The notes under the pieces are model-generated. The model was not told where the DNA came from. It saw nothing but the letters and a program-made list of their open reading frames with translations, and did not search any database. 64,000 bases of DNA, taken from contig CAVWQP010000002.1 in the NCBI GenBank assembly GCA_963757125.1, positions 275,558-339,557 on the forward strand. The letters are read 5' to 3'. Below, in pieces: positions 33,028 through 42,474 of the stretch. Each line of letters begins with the position of its first letter. Within the stretch, counting starts at the first letter, position 1. The DNA comes from CAVVSD01 sp963757125. GTDB lineage: Bacteria; Actinomycetota; Thermoleophilia; Solirubrobacterales; Solirubrobacteraceae. The translations under genes and the position numbers were made by a program.

Positions 33028-33482
33028 TGCAGCCGTGGCCGCGTATCGACCTCGTGCGCGGTGCCGTCGACGTCCCACCCGGCGGTCGGCGGCCTGCGCG
33101 GCACCGTGCGGGCCGAGGCGACCATCCGGCCGGCGAACCGGCGGACGAGCACGCGCCGCACGAACGGCCGCGTGAAGGGCAGGAGGAGCACCGCTCCGAG
33201 GATGTCGGTGACGAACCCGGGCGTGAGCAGCAGCGCGCCGCCGAAGACGACGAGCACGCCGTCGATCGCCTCGCGGGCGGGGACGCGGCCCTCGGAGATC
33301 GCGAGGTTGAAGCGGGTCCACGCGCGCCTGCCCTCCGAGCGCATGAGCATCGCGCCGAGCACCGAGTCGACGACGAGGAGGCCGATGGTCGGCAGGACGC
33401 CGATCGCGTCGCCCACCTGCAGGATCACGTAGAGCTCCAGCAGCGGGACGACGATGAAGAGGAGCAGGAGGACCGGGATCAT
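33024..33482 (-). CDS. fxsA: FxsA family membrane protein
   Basis: A 152-residue protein with the FxsA pattern: PVLLLLFIVVPLLELYVILQVGDAIG, then LLVVDSVLGAMLMRSEGRRAW, and FGGALLLTPGFVTDILGAVLLLPFTR. It has about three to four membrane helices and a basic cytoplasmic tail. In E. coli FxsA suppresses F exclusion of phage T7. It is first in an overlapping four-gene set (fxsA, unknown, HAD, M24). Confidence 0.92.
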   Translation of the reverse strand: MIPVLLLLFIVVPLLELYVILQVGDAIGVLPTIGLLVVDSVLGAMLMRSEGRRAWTRFNLAISEGRVPAREAIDGVLVVFGGALLLTPGFVTDILGAVLLLPFTRPFVRRVLVRRFAGRMVASARTVPRRPPTAGWDVDGTAHEVDTRPRLQ

Positions 33483-33512
33483 CTGGCCTCCCAGCCTACT
33501 GCCGGGAAACGC

Positions 33513-33836
33513 CTATGCCAGGACGGGGAGCGGCTCGACGAGCACGCCCTGGAGGCGGTGCAGGCCGACGCGCTCGATGAGGGCACGGACCTGGGGCTGC
33601 GCGCCCCGTACTCGGAGCTCCGCACGCGAGGAGCGCAGGCGCCGCGCGAGCATCGCGATGTCGAGCATGAGCGACGTGTCGGCGAACGCGAGCTCCGTCA
33701 GGTCGACGGTGACGTCGGCACGGCTGACGAGCGCGCGCGAGAAGGCGCGACGGCGACGCGCCTGCGTCGCTCGCACCTCGTCGCCGCTGCAGCGCAGCAC
33801 GGGTGGGCTGTCGTCGAACGAGACGATGGCGAGCAA
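33513..33836 (-). CDS. STAS domain protein (anti-sigma factor antagonist-like)
   Basis: A 107-residue single STAS domain. VTVDLTELAFADTSLMLDIAMLARRL holds the usual switch position, here a Thr or Ser after Asp, followed by RVRGAQPQVRALIERVGLHRL. STAS proteins bind and inhibit anti-sigma kinases in partner-switching systems; no kinase is nearby. The start is uncertain. TTG 33836 gives a normal N-terminus (LLAIVSFDDSPPVLRC). The gene is divergent from the Fe-S assembly factor. Confidence 0.75.
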   Translation of the reverse strand: MLAIVSFDDSPPVLRCSGDEVRATQARRRRAFSRALVSRADVTVDLTELAFADTSLMLDIAMLARRLRSSRAELRVRGAQPQVRALIERVGLHRLQGVLVEPLPVLA

Positions 33837-33887
33837 GCTACCCGATGGACCGGCCCGTGAGTCAAGTGACCTGATGAACCTGAGGGC

Positions 33888-33893
33888 TACAAT
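33888..33893 (+). promoter_or_regulatory. Candidate -10 box (TACAAT), leaderless start at 33900
   Basis: TACAAT is close to the consensus -10 and ends 6 bases before ATG 33900, with no ribosome-binding site in between. Transcription should begin at the start codon. Confidence 0.55.
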
Positions 33894-33899
33894 CGAACG

Positions 33900-34196
33900 A
33901 TGCCGTCCGTCGACGATGTCGAAGCCGCCCTCACCAACGTCATCGATCCCGAGCTCGGACTCGACTTCGTCGAGCTGGGGCTCATCTACGGGATCGAGGT
34001 CGAGTCGGGCGACGTGCACGTCACGTTCACCCTCACCGCGCCCGGTTGCCCCATCGGGCCGCAGGTCACGGAGCAGATCGACGAGTTCGTCTCCGAGCTC
34101 GACGGGGTGACCTCGGTGGAGTCCACGATGACCTTCAATCCCCCGTGGACGCCGGACCGCATGAGCGAAGACGCGAAGTTCGCGCTCGGCTTCTGA
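33900..34196 (+). CDS. Metal-sulfur cluster assembly factor (MIP18/DUF59 family)
   Basis: A 98-residue protein. VIDPELGLDFVELGLIYGIEV and TLTAPGCPIGPQVTEQI are the DUF59 signatures seen in SufT, PaaD and MIP18 proteins. The Cys in APGCP is the conserved residue. Such proteins help mature Fe-S proteins. It lies alone, not in a suf operon, and seems to be read from a leaderless mRNA. Confidence 0.9.
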   Translation: MPSVDDVEAALTNVIDPELGLDFVELGLIYGIEVESGDVHVTFTLTAPGCPIGPQVTEQIDEFVSELDGVTSVESTMTFNPPWTPDRMSEDAKFALGF

Positions 34197-34247
34197 GGAC
34201 CCTTCGGACTTGCCCTGAGGGCGCCGAGTGGCGACCCTTGCCCTCAC

Positions 34248-35630
34248 GTGCGTCGTGCCGCCGCCCCCCTCGTCGTCCTCCTGCTGCTCCTGTCGGCCGC
34301 GCCTGCGCGCGCGCTGACGCCTGACGATCCGGGCCTGCTGACCCTCGCCGCCGCCGGCGGCGGGACGACCTCGCTGCCCGACCAGTGGTGGGCGCCGCAG
34401 TCCGGGTTCCTCAGCGCGTGGGACCTCGTCGACGGCAGGGGCGCGACGGTCGCGGTGATCGACACCGGCGTCGACGGCTCGCACCCCGAGATCGCGCCGG
34501 TGCTGCGCGCGGCCGTCGACCAGGACTCCGATCCGTCGCGCGGCCCCGCCACCGTCGACGAGAACGGCCACGGGACGCACGTCGCGTCGATCGCGTGCGC
34601 CGCGCCGGGCAACGGGATCGGCATCGCCGGCGCCGGGAACGGCTGCGGGCTCATCATCGAGAAGACCGATCTCACGGACGCGTCGATCGCCGCGTCGATC
34701 CGCGACGCGGTCGACCGCGGGGCGGACGCGATCAACATGAGCTTCGGCACCGACGACGACCGGGTCGCGTCGCGCGACGTCGTCGACGCGATCGACCGGG
34801 CCTACGCCCGCGGCGTCGTGCTCGTGGCGGCGGCGGCCGACAAGCCCGTCCGCGAGCAGGGCGCCCCCGCGAACATCCTGCAGCCGCGCGGCACCGCCCC
34901 GGACATCACGGCGGGCAAGGGCCTGACCGTCACCGCGGCGACCTCCGACGACGTGCGCGCGCCGTTCGCCGGGCGCGGCAGCGAGATCTCCCTCGCCGCG
35001 TACGGCGCGGTCGCCGCGGATCGCGGGTCGCCAGGCCTGCTCGGCGCGTTCCCCTCGAACTCGACGGTGCTCGAGCGCGGCGGGACGAAGGACCACCCGG
35101 CGGGCTGCGGGTGCCGCACGAGCTACCACGGCGACAGCCGCTACGCCTACCTGGAGGGCACGTCGATGGCCGCGCCCCAGGTCGCGGCGACGGCCGCGCT
35201 CATGCGCCGGATGAACCCCGACCTGAAGGCCGGCGACATCATCCGCCTGCTGAAGCGCACCGCCCGCCGGCCCGCCGGACGGGGCTGGTCGCCGGAGCTC
35301 GGCTGGGGGATCCTCGACGCCGATGCCGCTGTGCTCGCCGCGCGCAGCCTCGACCGCAGCGCGCCGACCTCGCAGGTCGTGCTCGCGGCCCCGGTGAGCG
35401 GCGGGTCGGTCGCGCTGCGCTGGCGCGGGCAGGACGGCTCGCCGCCCGGCGTGCGATCGACGGGGATCGCCCGCTACGAGGTCTGGCGCAAGGCGGGCGA
35501 GGCGCCTGCGCAGCACATGACGACGACGACCTCGACGTCCGCGCTGATCCCCGCCGAGCCGGGCGTGCGCAACCAGTGGTTCACGGTCGCGGTCGACCGC
35601 CAGGGCAACCGCGAGCGGCGCCGGCTCTAG
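34248..35630 (+). CDS. Secreted S8 subtilisin-like protease with Fn3-like C-terminus
   Basis: A 460-residue protein with a signal peptide (MRRAAAPLVVLLLLLSAAPARA) and no long prodomain. Catalytic Asp is in VAVIDTGVDGSHP, His in ENGHGTHVASIAC, Ser in EGTSMAAPQVAATAAL. The last 90 residues look like an Fn3-type domain (SVALRWRGQDGSPPGV, ARYEVWRKAGE). It is intact, unlike the two other S8 genes in the window. The start GTG 34248 gives the signal peptide. It should act outside the cell or at the wall. Confidence 0.92.
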   Translation: MRRAAAPLVVLLLLLSAAPARALTPDDPGLLTLAAAGGGTTSLPDQWWAPQSGFLSAWDLVDGRGATVAVIDTGVDGSHPEIAPVLRAAVDQDSDPSRGPATVDENGHGTHVASIACAAPGNGIGIAGAGNGCGLIIEKTDLTDASIAASIRDAVDRGADAINMSFGTDDDRVASRDVVDAIDRAYARGVVLVAAAADKPVREQGAPANILQPRGTAPDITAGKGLTVTAATSDDVRAPFAGRGSEISLAAYGAVAADRGSPGLLGAFPSNSTVLERGGTKDHPAGCGCRTSYHGDSRYAYLEGTSMAAPQVAATAALMRRMNPDLKAGDIIRLLKRTARRPAGRGWSPELGWGILDADAAVLAARSLDRSAPTSQVVLAAPVSGGSVALRWRGQDGSPPGVRSTGIARYEVWRKAGEAPAQHMTTTTSTSALIPAEPGVRNQWFTVAVDRQGNRERRRL

Positions 35631-35634
35631 CCCG

Positions 35635-37602
35635 CTAGGCCGCGAGCGGGCCGGCGTGCAGCGAGGCGTGCGCCTCGTGCGCCTCGGCGAACGCCTGGAC
35701 GACCGCGGGGTCGAACTGCGAGCCCGCGCAGCGACGCAGCTCCGCGAGCGCGGCCTCGGCCGACACGGCGGGCCGGTAGGTGCGGGTCCGCGTCATGGCG
35801 TCGAAGGCGTCGCAGACGGCGATGATGCGGGCGCCGGCCGGGATGTCCTCGCCGCGCAGGCCGTCGGGGTAGCCGTTGCCGTCGAAGTGCTCGTGGCTCG
35901 CGCGGACGAGGGCTGCGACGTCGCGCAGGGCGGGGGCGCCCTCGAGGATCCGCTGGCCGATGAGCGTGTGGCTGCGCATGAACTCCCACTCGAACTGGTC
36001 CAGCGGGCCGGCCTTGTCGAGGATGCGGTCGGGTATCGCGAGCTTGCCGACGTCGTGGAGCAGCGCCCCGAGACGCACGGCGTCGGCGTCGGTCGTGCTG
36101 AGCCCGAGGCGCCGGGCGATGCAGGACGCGAGCTCCTGGACGCCCTCGCCGTGGCCGTGCAGCGCGCGGTCGCGCTCCTCGATGGCGACCATGAGCGTCT
36201 GGGTGACCTGACGGCGCGACCCGACGCGGCTCCCCGCCTTGTCCTCGTACATGCGGACGTCCGCGCGGCGCAGCGCGTCGCTCGCCGTCGCGGCCTCGCC
36301 CGGGAGCATCACGACGCCGTGGGCGGCGGTCACGGTGAACCCGCGCGCGGCGGCCGAGAGCGACTCGGCGGCGCGCTCGGCGATCGCGTGGTGATCGGTC
36401 GCGCCGGCGTGGACGAGGACGCAGAACTCGTCGCCGCCCATGCGGTAGGCGCTGCCGATCCCGTCGACGGACTCGGCGAGGTCGCCGCCGAGCGACGCGA
36501 GGAGCGCGTCGCCCGCCGGATGGCCGTACGTGTCGTTGTAGTCCTTGAAGCCGTTGAGGTCGAAGAGCGCGAGCGCTGCCGGCGACGCCTCGGTGGCGCG
36601 CTCGACCTCGTCCTCGAGGTCGATCATGAGCTGACGCCGGTTGCCGAGGCCGGTCAGCGCGTCGGTCACCGAGTCGGTGCGCGCGACGCTCAGCATCCGG
36701 TCGTTGTCGTGGAGCGTGATCGCGAGCCGCCCGACGACGACCGCGAGGGCGCCCGACGCGCAGGCGAGCGCGGGGATGAGCGGGTGGGGCGAGAAGGCGA
36801 TGATGACGACGATCCCGAGCGCGACCGTCCCGAGGACGACGGGCACGGCGCTGCGGACCCAGCGCTCGGGCGTGCGACGGGGCGACGGGCTCCAGGCGGC
36901 GACCGCGAGCAGCCAGGTGCCCGCCAGCCAGCCGAGGTCGGCGGCGCCGCCCTGGACGTGGTCGCCGACGATCGACGTGGCGAGGGCGCTGGAGTCGCCG
37001 ATCGTGATGGCCACGAGCCCGGCGAGGCTCACGGCCCAGAAGTCGACGCGCCAGCCGCCGTGGGCGACGGCGGCGGCGACGAGGCCCATGAGCAGCACGT
37101 CGGCGAGGGGGTAGAGCAGCACGACGACGTCGAACCCGTCCTGGAGCGCGCCCTTGACGGGGGAGAAGAGGACCGCTGCGACCACGGCCTGGGCGACGAG
37201 CGCGCCGGTCATGCCGTCCAGCGCGGCGCCGAGCGGCAGCCGGCTCGGGCGGTCGGCGAGCATGAACGCCAGGCCCGCGACGCTGAGCACGAACGCCCCG
37301 GCACCCAGCGCGATGCCCACGAGCTCGGGCACGTGGAGCCCGAGCTCCGCCCAGCCGGTCAGCGCGTTGCCGGTCATGCCCGCGACGAGCGCGAGGCCCA
37401 GCGCGATCCAGCCGCGCCGCGACGACGAGCGCAGCACCCCGCGGGCGAGCACGAGGCCGGCGCCGAGCAGGAACAGCACGGTCAGCCCGGCCTGGAAGGC
37501 GGCTCCGCCGATCGCCGCGGCCCGGAACAGGCCGACGAGCGCGATCCCGGGCACGGCGCCCAGGAGGAGGACGCGCACGGGCGGTGAGAGGCGGGATGCC
37601 AT
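35635..37602 (-). CDS. Membrane GGDEF-HD-GYP cyclic-di-GMP signalling protein
   Basis: A 655-residue protein. About eight membrane helices occupy residues 8-290, a GGDEF domain lies at about 305-465, and an HD-GYP domain at about 475-640. The cyclase motif is YRMGGDEF; the RxxD I-site is absent (the position reads VDGIG). HD-GYP motifs HDVGKL and HEHFDGNGYPDGL are intact. The membrane part probably senses an external or membrane signal. It shares the fused GGDEF-HD output with the soluble protein at 5114-7075. The ATG at 37602 has no clear ribosome-binding site. Confidence 0.9.
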   Translation of the reverse strand: MASRLSPPVRVLLLGAVPGIALVGLFRAAAIGGAAFQAGLTVLFLLGAGLVLARGVLRSSSRRGWIALGLALVAGMTGNALTGWAELGLHVPELVGIALGAGAFVLSVAGLAFMLADRPSRLPLGAALDGMTGALVAQAVVAAVLFSPVKGALQDGFDVVVLLYPLADVLLMGLVAAAVAHGGWRVDFWAVSLAGLVAITIGDSSALATSIVGDHVQGGAADLGWLAGTWLLAVAAWSPSPRRTPERWVRSAVPVVLGTVALGIVVIIAFSPHPLIPALACASGALAVVVGRLAITLHDNDRMLSVARTDSVTDALTGLGNRRQLMIDLEDEVERATEASPAALALFDLNGFKDYNDTYGHPAGDALLASLGGDLAESVDGIGSAYRMGGDEFCVLVHAGATDHHAIAERAAESLSAAARGFTVTAAHGVVMLPGEAATASDALRRADVRMYEDKAGSRVGSRRQVTQTLMVAIEERDRALHGHGEGVQELASCIARRLGLSTTDADAVRLGALLHDVGKLAIPDRILDKAGPLDQFEWEFMRSHTLIGQRILEGAPALRDVAALVRASHEHFDGNGYPDGLRGEDIPAGARIIAVCDAFDAMTRTRTYRPAVSAEAALAELRRCAGSQFDPAVVQAFAEAHEAHASLHAGPLAA

Positions 37603-37662
37603 CTCCCATGTGGTCGGCGTCTGCCCGATCGCCTTGAGTCGCCTCCTGCCATCCTTGACCGG

Positions 37663-38649
37663 ATGGCCACGGGGGCATCCACGCCTGGCGGGCAGGGCTC
37701 GTCGCACGTCCCCGTGCGGGCGCTGGTCATCGTCCTGGCGATCCAGGTCGCCCTCGGCATCGCACTCGTCGTGTGGGGGACCCAGGGCTTCCCGCTCCCG
37801 GGCCATGCGGACGACCCCGACCCGACAGCCTCCGCCGGCTCGGCCGCGAGCGTCGCGCCGCCACGCCCGACGGCCGCGCGCTTCGACGGCGCCTGGGCCT
37901 GGGGCCTCCTGCGCGAGCAGGTCGCGCTCGGGCCCCGTCCCGCGGGGTCCGACACGTCGCGCCGGCTCGCCTCGCGCCTGGCGTCGCTGCTGCCGTCCGG
38001 GCACCTCGAGGCGGTGCCCGGGGACCCGCCGGGCATGCAGAACGTCGTCGGCACGCTGCCCGGCACGAAGCCCGCGATCGTGCTCGGCGCGCATTACGAC
38101 ACGCTCGACACCCCGGGGTTCGTCGGGGCCAATGATGGCGCGTCAGGGGTCGCCGTCGTGGTCGCTGCGGCGCGCGCGCTGCAGCGGATCGACCGCCCGG
38201 CGGGCGCGCCGGAGCTGCGCTTCGTCCTCTTCGACGGCGAGGAGGCCCCGCCGGGGGTGGAGTTCCTCGAGGGCGGGGTCCGCGGCTCGAAGGCCTACGC
38301 GGCGGCCCACGCGAAGGAGATCGGCGCCCTCGTCCTGCTCGACATGATCGGCGACAAGGACCTCGCGATCCCGCGCGAGGCCAGCTCGGACCGCGGGCTG
38401 TGGACGAAGGTGCGCGCCGCGGCCCGCCGCGCCGGCACGCAGAGCGCGTTCCCCAACCGGGTCTCCGGCGCCGTGCTCGACGACCACACGCCGTTCCAGG
38501 AGCGCGGCGTGCCGTCGATCGACCTCATCGACTTCACGTTCCCCGTCTGGCACACGACGCGCGACGACATGAGCGCGGTCAGCGCTCGCAGCATCGACGC
38601 CGTCGGCGAGACGATCGTCGAGCTCCTGCGGTCAGGCAGGCTACGCTGA
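37663..38649 (+). CDS. Membrane-anchored M28 family zinc aminopeptidase
   Basis: A 328-residue protein with one N-terminal membrane helix ([20 protein letters not shown]) and an extracellular M28 peptidase domain. Zinc ligands are seen in [38 protein letters not shown] and [10 protein letters not shown]. The layout resembles glutaminyl-peptide cyclotransferase-like and aminopeptidase members. It is divergent from the membrane GGDEF protein and is followed directly by ispH, whose promoter lies in its last codons. Confidence 0.9.
   Translation: MATGASTPGGQGSSHVPVRALVIVLAIQVALGIALVVWGTQGFPLPGHADDPDPTASAGSAASVAPPRPTAARFDGAWAWGLLREQVALGPRPAGSDTSRRLASRLASLLPSGHLEAVPGDPPGMQNVVGTLPGTKPAIVLGAHYDTLDTPGFVGANDGASGVAVVVAAARALQRIDRPAGAPELRFVLFDGEEAPPGVEFLEGGVRGSKAYAAAHAKEIGALVLLDMIGDKDLAIPREASSDRGLWTKVRAAARRAGTQSAFPNRVSGAVLDDHTPFQERGVPSIDLIDFTFPVWHTTRDDMSAVSARSIDAVGETIVELLRSGRLR
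38642..38647 (+). promoter_or_regulatory. Candidate -10 box (TACGCT) of ispH
   Basis: TACGCT lies in the last codons of the M28 gene and ends 7 bases before the GTG of ispH, so ispH may be transcribed separately as a leaderless mRNA. Confidence 0.4.
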
Positions 38650-38654
38650 GCCTC

Positions 38655-39612
38655 GTGGTCGAGAAGCTCCTCCTCGCCTCGCCGCGCGGCTACTGCGCCG
38701 GCGTCGACCGGGCCGTCCAGACCGTCGAGCGCGCGCTCGACCTCTACGGCGCGCCGGTGTACGTCCGTAAGGAGATCGTGCACAACAAGCACGTCGTCGC
38801 CGAGCTGCGCAAGCGCGGCGCCGTGTTCGTCGACGAGCTCGACGAGACGATCCCGGAGGGCGCCACCACCGTCTTCTCCGCCCACGGCGTGTCGCCCGCG
38901 GTCCACGCGGACGCCGAGCGCCGCGGGCTGCAGACCATCGACGCGACGTGCCCGCTCGTCACCAAGGTGCACCGCGAGGCGGTCAAGTTCGCCCGCGAGG
39001 GCTACACGATCGTCCTCATCGGCCATGCCGGCCACGAGGAGGTCGAGGGCACGATGGGCGAGGCGCCCGAGCACATCGTGCTCGTGGAGACCGAGGCCGA
39101 CGTCGATGCGCTGGAGGTCGAGGATCCCTCCCGCGTCGCCCACATCTCGCAGACCACGCTGTCCGTCGACGAGACGCGCGCGATCATCACGCAGGCTGCG
39201 CGAGCGGTTCCCGGAGATCACCGGTCCCCGGACCGACGACATCTGCTACGCCACGACGAACCGCCAGGCGGCCGTGAAGCAGATGGCCGCGCAGTGCGAT
39301 CTCGTCCTCGTCATCGGCTCGCAGAACTCGTCGAACTCGCAGCGCCTCGTCGAGGTCGCCCGCGAGCACGGCGCCGAGTCCCACCTCATCGACAACGCCG
39401 GCCAGGTCGAGGAGGCGTGGCTGGAGGGCAAGCGCGTCGTCGGCATCTCGTCCGGCGCGTCGGCTCCCGAGGAGCTCGTGGACGCGCTCGTCGCGCTGTT
39501 CCGCGACCGCGGCGTGGAGTCCGTCGAGGAGTTCGAGGTCGTCCGCGAGGACGTGCGCTTCATGCTGCCCAAGAAGCTGCGCCAGGACCTCGCCGCCGCG
39601 GCCACCACCTGA
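38655..39612 (+). pseudogene. ispH: 4-hydroxy-3-methylbut-2-enyl diphosphate reductase, one-base frameshift
   Basis: IspH makes IPP and DMAPP in the last step of the MEP pathway and carries a 4Fe-4S cluster. All three cluster cysteines are present: [25 protein letters not shown] and [11 protein letters not shown]. The frame is lost at 39194-39195. Removing one G joins RAIITQ to [15 protein letters not shown] and gives a normal protein of about 318 residues. Because this enzyme is normally essential where the mevalonate route is absent, the shift is more likely a sequence error than a real mutation. Confidence 0.88.
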
Positions 39613-39614
39613 CC

Positions 39615-40205
39615 GTGGCCGAGCCGGTCCGCTGCTGGCCGACGACGGACCCGCTCTACATCGAGTACCACGATCGCGAGTGGGGTCGCCCCGACGTCGA
39701 CGAGCGCACGCTGTACGAGAAGATGGTCCTCGAGGGGTTCCAGTCGGGCCTGTCGTGGGTGACGATCCTGCGCAAGCGGCCGGGCTTCCGGGCGGCGTTC
39801 GCGAACTTCGATCCCGACGCCGTCGCGGGCTTCGGCGACGACGACGTCGCGCGCCTCATGGAGGACGCCGGGATCGTCCGCAACCGCCGCAAGATCGAGG
39901 CCGCGATCGTCAACGCGCGGGCGACCGTCGCGCTGCGCGAGGACGTCGGCCTGCCGAAGCTCATCTGGGACCACCGTCCCGAGCCCGGGAAGGCGCACGG
40001 CTCGATGTCCGAGATGCCCGCCCAGGTCCCGGAGTCCAAGGCGCTCGCGAAGGAGCTCAAGAAGCGCGGGTTCGCCTTCGTCGGCCCGACGACGATGTAC
40101 GCGCTCATGCAGGCCTGCGGGCTCGTCAACGACCACCTCGCGGCCTGCTGGGTGCGCGACGAGGTGCAGGCCGAGCAGGACGCCGCGCTAGCGCGGCTCG
40201 CGTAG
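39615..40205 (+). CDS. tag: DNA-3-methyladenine glycosylase I
   Basis: A 196-residue enzyme that removes 3-methyladenine from alkylated [24 protein letters not shown] carries the N-terminal Cys and His zinc ligands, and [10 protein letters not shown] the C-terminal His and Cys. [28 protein letters not shown] and [13 protein letters not shown] are Tag signatures. GTG 39615 follows the ispH stop by 2 bases, so the two are probably cotranscribed. The 3' end overlaps the convergent CoA-transferase gene by 18 bases. Confidence 0.93.
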   Translation: MAEPVRCWPTTDPLYIEYHDREWGRPDVDERTLYEKMVLEGFQSGLSWVTILRKRPGFRAAFANFDPDAVAGFGDDDVARLMEDAGIVRNRRKIEAAIVNARATVALREDVGLPKLIWDHRPEPGKAHGSMSEMPAQVPESKALAKELKKRGFAFVGPTTMYALMQACGLVNDHLAACWVRDEVQAEQDAALARLA

Positions 40206-41330
40206 CCAGGCGCGGATCGCGTCGCCGTGCTCGTCCAGGCGCGGCGGGCGCCGCTCGACGCGCACGGGCGTGCGGTCGAGGTGCATGGGCGAGCGGACCG
40301 TCCGGACGCCGCCGGTCTCGTCGACGGGCGCGAGGTCGAGCGACTCGGCGAACGCGAAGGCCTGTGCGACGTCGTTGATGCGCCCGGCGGGCACGCCGGC
40401 CTCCCGCAGCCGCGCCACCCACTCCTCGGCGGACGCAGTCCCGAACGCGGCCTCGAGCTCCTCGCCCAGCTCGGCGCGATGCTCCAACCGCGCCGTGTTC
40501 GTCGCGAAGCGCGGGTCCTCGGCGAGCTCGGCGCGTCCGAGCTCGCGGCACAGGCGACCGAACAGGCCGTCGCTGCCCACGGCGAGCGCGAACGGGCCGT
40601 CCGCGGCCTCGTACGTGCCGTAGGGGACGATGCTCGGATGGTCGTTGCCCATGCGGTGGGGCACGACGCCGGCGTTGAGGTAGCCGGAGGCGAGGTTCAG
40701 GAGCCCGGCGAGCGACGTGTCGAGCAGCGACACCTCGACGTGCTGGCCGACGCCGTCGCGGTCACGGGCGCGCAGTGCGGCCAGGATCCCGTTGGCGGCG
40801 TGCAGCCCGCAGAGCATGTCCACGAGCGCGGTGCCGGTCTTCAGCGGGCGCCCGTCGGCCTCGCCGGTGATGCTCATGAGGCCGCCCGTCGCCTGCAGGA
40901 GCAGGTCGTAGCCGGGCAGCGCGCGCGCCGCCTCGCCGGTCCCGAACGCGCTGATGGTGCAGGTCACCAGGCGCGGGTGGGCCGCGCGAAGGTCGGCCGG
41001 ATCGAGCCCGAGCTTCGTCATGGTGCCCGGCCGGAAGCTCTCGACGAGGACGTCCGCTCGTGCGACGAGCGCGCGGGCCAGGGCGACGCCCTCCGGGTCG
41101 GAGAGGTCGAGCGCGACCGAGCGCTTCCCGCGGTTGAGGCCGAGGTAGTAGGTCGCGCCCTCCTCGACGTACGGCGGCCCCCAGTGGCGCGTGTCGTCGC
41201 CCGTCTCCGGCCGCTCGACCTTGACGACGTCGGCGCCGAGGTCGGCGAGCGTCATCGTCGCCAGCGGACCGGCGAGGACGCGTGAGAAATCGGCGACGAT
41301 CAGACCGTCGAGGGGACCCGGTGCGACCAC
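40188..41330 (-). CDS. CaiB/BaiF family (type III) CoA transferase
   Basis: A 380-residue enzyme. [33 protein letters not shown] is the classic N-terminus, with [24 protein letters not shown] and [19 protein letters not shown]; the Asp of SLLDT is the likely catalytic residue. It moves CoA between acids of unknown identity. GTG 41330 was chosen because a TACGCT box on the minus strand lies 8 bases upstream and the conserved core starts just after it. Confidence 0.9.
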   Translation of the reverse strand: MVAPGPLDGLIVADFSRVLAGPLATMTLADLGADVVKVERPETGDDTRHWGPPYVEEGATYYLGLNRGKRSVALDLSDPEGVALARALVARADVLVESFRPGTMTKLGLDPADLRAAHPRLVTCTISAFGTGEAARALPGYDLLLQATGGLMSITGEADGRPLKTGTALVDMLCGLHAANGILAALRARDRDGVGQHVEVSLLDTSLAGLLNLASGYLNAGVVPHRMGNDHPSIVPYGTYEAADGPFALAVGSDGLFGRLCRELGRAELAEDPRFATNTARLEHRAELGEELEAAFGTASAEEWVARLREAGVPAGRINDVAQAFAFAESLDLAPVDETGGVRTVRSPMHLDRTPVRVERRPPRLDEHGDAIRAWLREPR

Positions 41331-41338
41331 GGCCGCGC

Positions 41339-41348
41339 AGCGTACCCT
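41339..41348. promoter_or_regulatory. Overlapping divergent -10 boxes (bidirectional promoter)
   Basis: In AGCGTACCCT the plus strand reads TACCCT (41343-41348), 7 bases before TTG 41356. The minus strand reads TACGCT (41344-41339), 8 bases before GTG 41330. Both boxes use the same central TA, so one site could start transcription in both directions. Confidence 0.45.
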
Positions 41349-41355
41349 GGGCGCC

Positions 41356-42465
41356 TTGACCACGCTCGTCGTCTCCGACCTGCACCTCGGCTCGAGCACG
41401 GCGGCGGACGTGCTCCGGCGCGGCCCCGCGCGCGAGCAGCTCCTCGCGCGCCTCGACGGCGTCGACCGGCTCGTCCTGCTCGGCGACGTCCTCGAGCTGC
41501 GCCACGGTCCTGCCCGCGAGGCGCTCGCCGTCGCCCGGCCGGTGCTCGCCGACATCGCGGCGGCGCTGGCGCCCGGCACGCCCGTCGTCATCGTCCCCGG
41601 CAACCACGACCACGCGCTCATCGACCCGTGGCTCGTCGCGCGCGGCCGCCGCGCCGCCCCCGAACCGCTGGGCCTCGCCGAGGCCGTGTCGCCCCGCAAG
41701 GCGTCGCCGCTGGCCGCGGCGATCGAGCGCGCGATGGCGCCGGCGAGCGTCGAGCTCTCCTATCCCGGCGTCTGGCTGCGCGACGACGTGTGGGCGACGC
41801 ACGGCCACTACCTCGACGTCCACGCGACGCTGCCGACGTTCGAGCGGCTCGCCGCCGGCGTCATGTCGCGGCTCGTGGGCGCGGTGCCGGAGCCGCGGGC
41901 CACGCCGGACGACTACGAGCGGGTGCTCGCACCGGTCTACGCGTGGATCGATGCCGCGGCCGAGCGTGCGTCGCCCGGCCGCGCCGCGGCGGGCTCCGGG
42001 AGCGCCGTGCAGGCCTACCGGCTCCTCAGCGGCGGCGGCCGGCGCCCGATGGCCGCGCGCGCCGTCGCCGGCCTGTTCCCGCTCGCGATCCTCGGCATCA
42101 ACCGCCTCGGCCTCGGCCCGGTGAGCGCCGACCTGCGCGGCCCCGAGCTGCGCCGCTCCGCGTTGCGCGGGATGAGCGAGGCGGTCATGCGCCTGGGCGT
42201 CACCGCGCGCCACGTGATCTTCGGCCACTCGCACCGCGCCGGCCCGCTCGCCGGGGACGACGTCTCCGAGTGGCACGTCCCGGGCGGCCCGCAACTGCAC
42301 AACGGCGGCTGCTGGATGTACGAGACGCACTTCCTCGGCGGCCCCGACCCGCGCGCCAGCCCCTACTGGCCGGGCGGGCTCACGGTCGTCGACGACGACG
42401 GCCCGCCGCGGCACGAGCGCCTGCTGGAGACCGTCCCCGCGGCAGACCTGCGCGGCGCCGATTAG
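41356..42465 (+). CDS. Metallophosphoesterase (UDP-2,3-diacylglucosamine hydrolase-like)
   Basis: A 369-residue calcineurin-like phosphoesterase. All metal motifs are visible: VVSDLHLGSS, LLGDVLELRHG, VPGNHDHALI, ATHGHYLD and IFGHSHRAGP. A long insert with a hydrophobic segment (AVAGLFPLAILGINRLGLG) may contact the membrane. The substrate is unknown. The start is TTG 41356, directly before the conserved first strand and 7 bases after TACCCT. Its TAG stop forms part of the next gene's -10 box. Confidence 0.88.
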   Translation: MTTLVVSDLHLGSSTAADVLRRGPAREQLLARLDGVDRLVLLGDVLELRHGPAREALAVARPVLADIAAALAPGTPVVIVPGNHDHALIDPWLVARGRRAAPEPLGLAEAVSPRKASPLAAAIERAMAPASVELSYPGVWLRDDVWATHGHYLDVHATLPTFERLAAGVMSRLVGAVPEPRATPDDYERVLAPVYAWIDAAAERASPGRAAAGSGSAVQAYRLLSGGGRRPMAARAVAGLFPLAILGINRLGLGPVSADLRGPELRRSALRGMSEAVMRLGVTARHVIFGHSHRAGPLAGDDVSEWHVPGGPQLHNGGCWMYETHFLGGPDPRASPYWPGGLTVVDDDGPPRHERLLETVPAADLRGAD

Positions 42466-42468
42466 GGT
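42463..42468 (+). promoter_or_regulatory. Candidate -10 box (TAGGGT) containing the upstream stop codon
   Basis: TAGGGT begins with the stop codon of the phosphoesterase and ends 6 bases before ATG 42475, suggesting a leaderless mRNA for the nitronate monooxygenase. Confidence 0.45.
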
Positions 42469-42474
42469 CGCGTC

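Noticed and set aside
34200..34247. Small hairpin GCCCT-G-AGGGC as a terminator after the Fe-S assembly gene
   Set aside because: A 5-base arm with a 1-base centre cannot form a stable loop, and no T tract follows.
39180..39215. Programmed frameshifting in ispH (and in lutB near 54886)
   Set aside because: There is no slippery heptamer or downstream structure of the known type, and the same one-extra-G pattern appears in unrelated genes. A sequence error is simpler.
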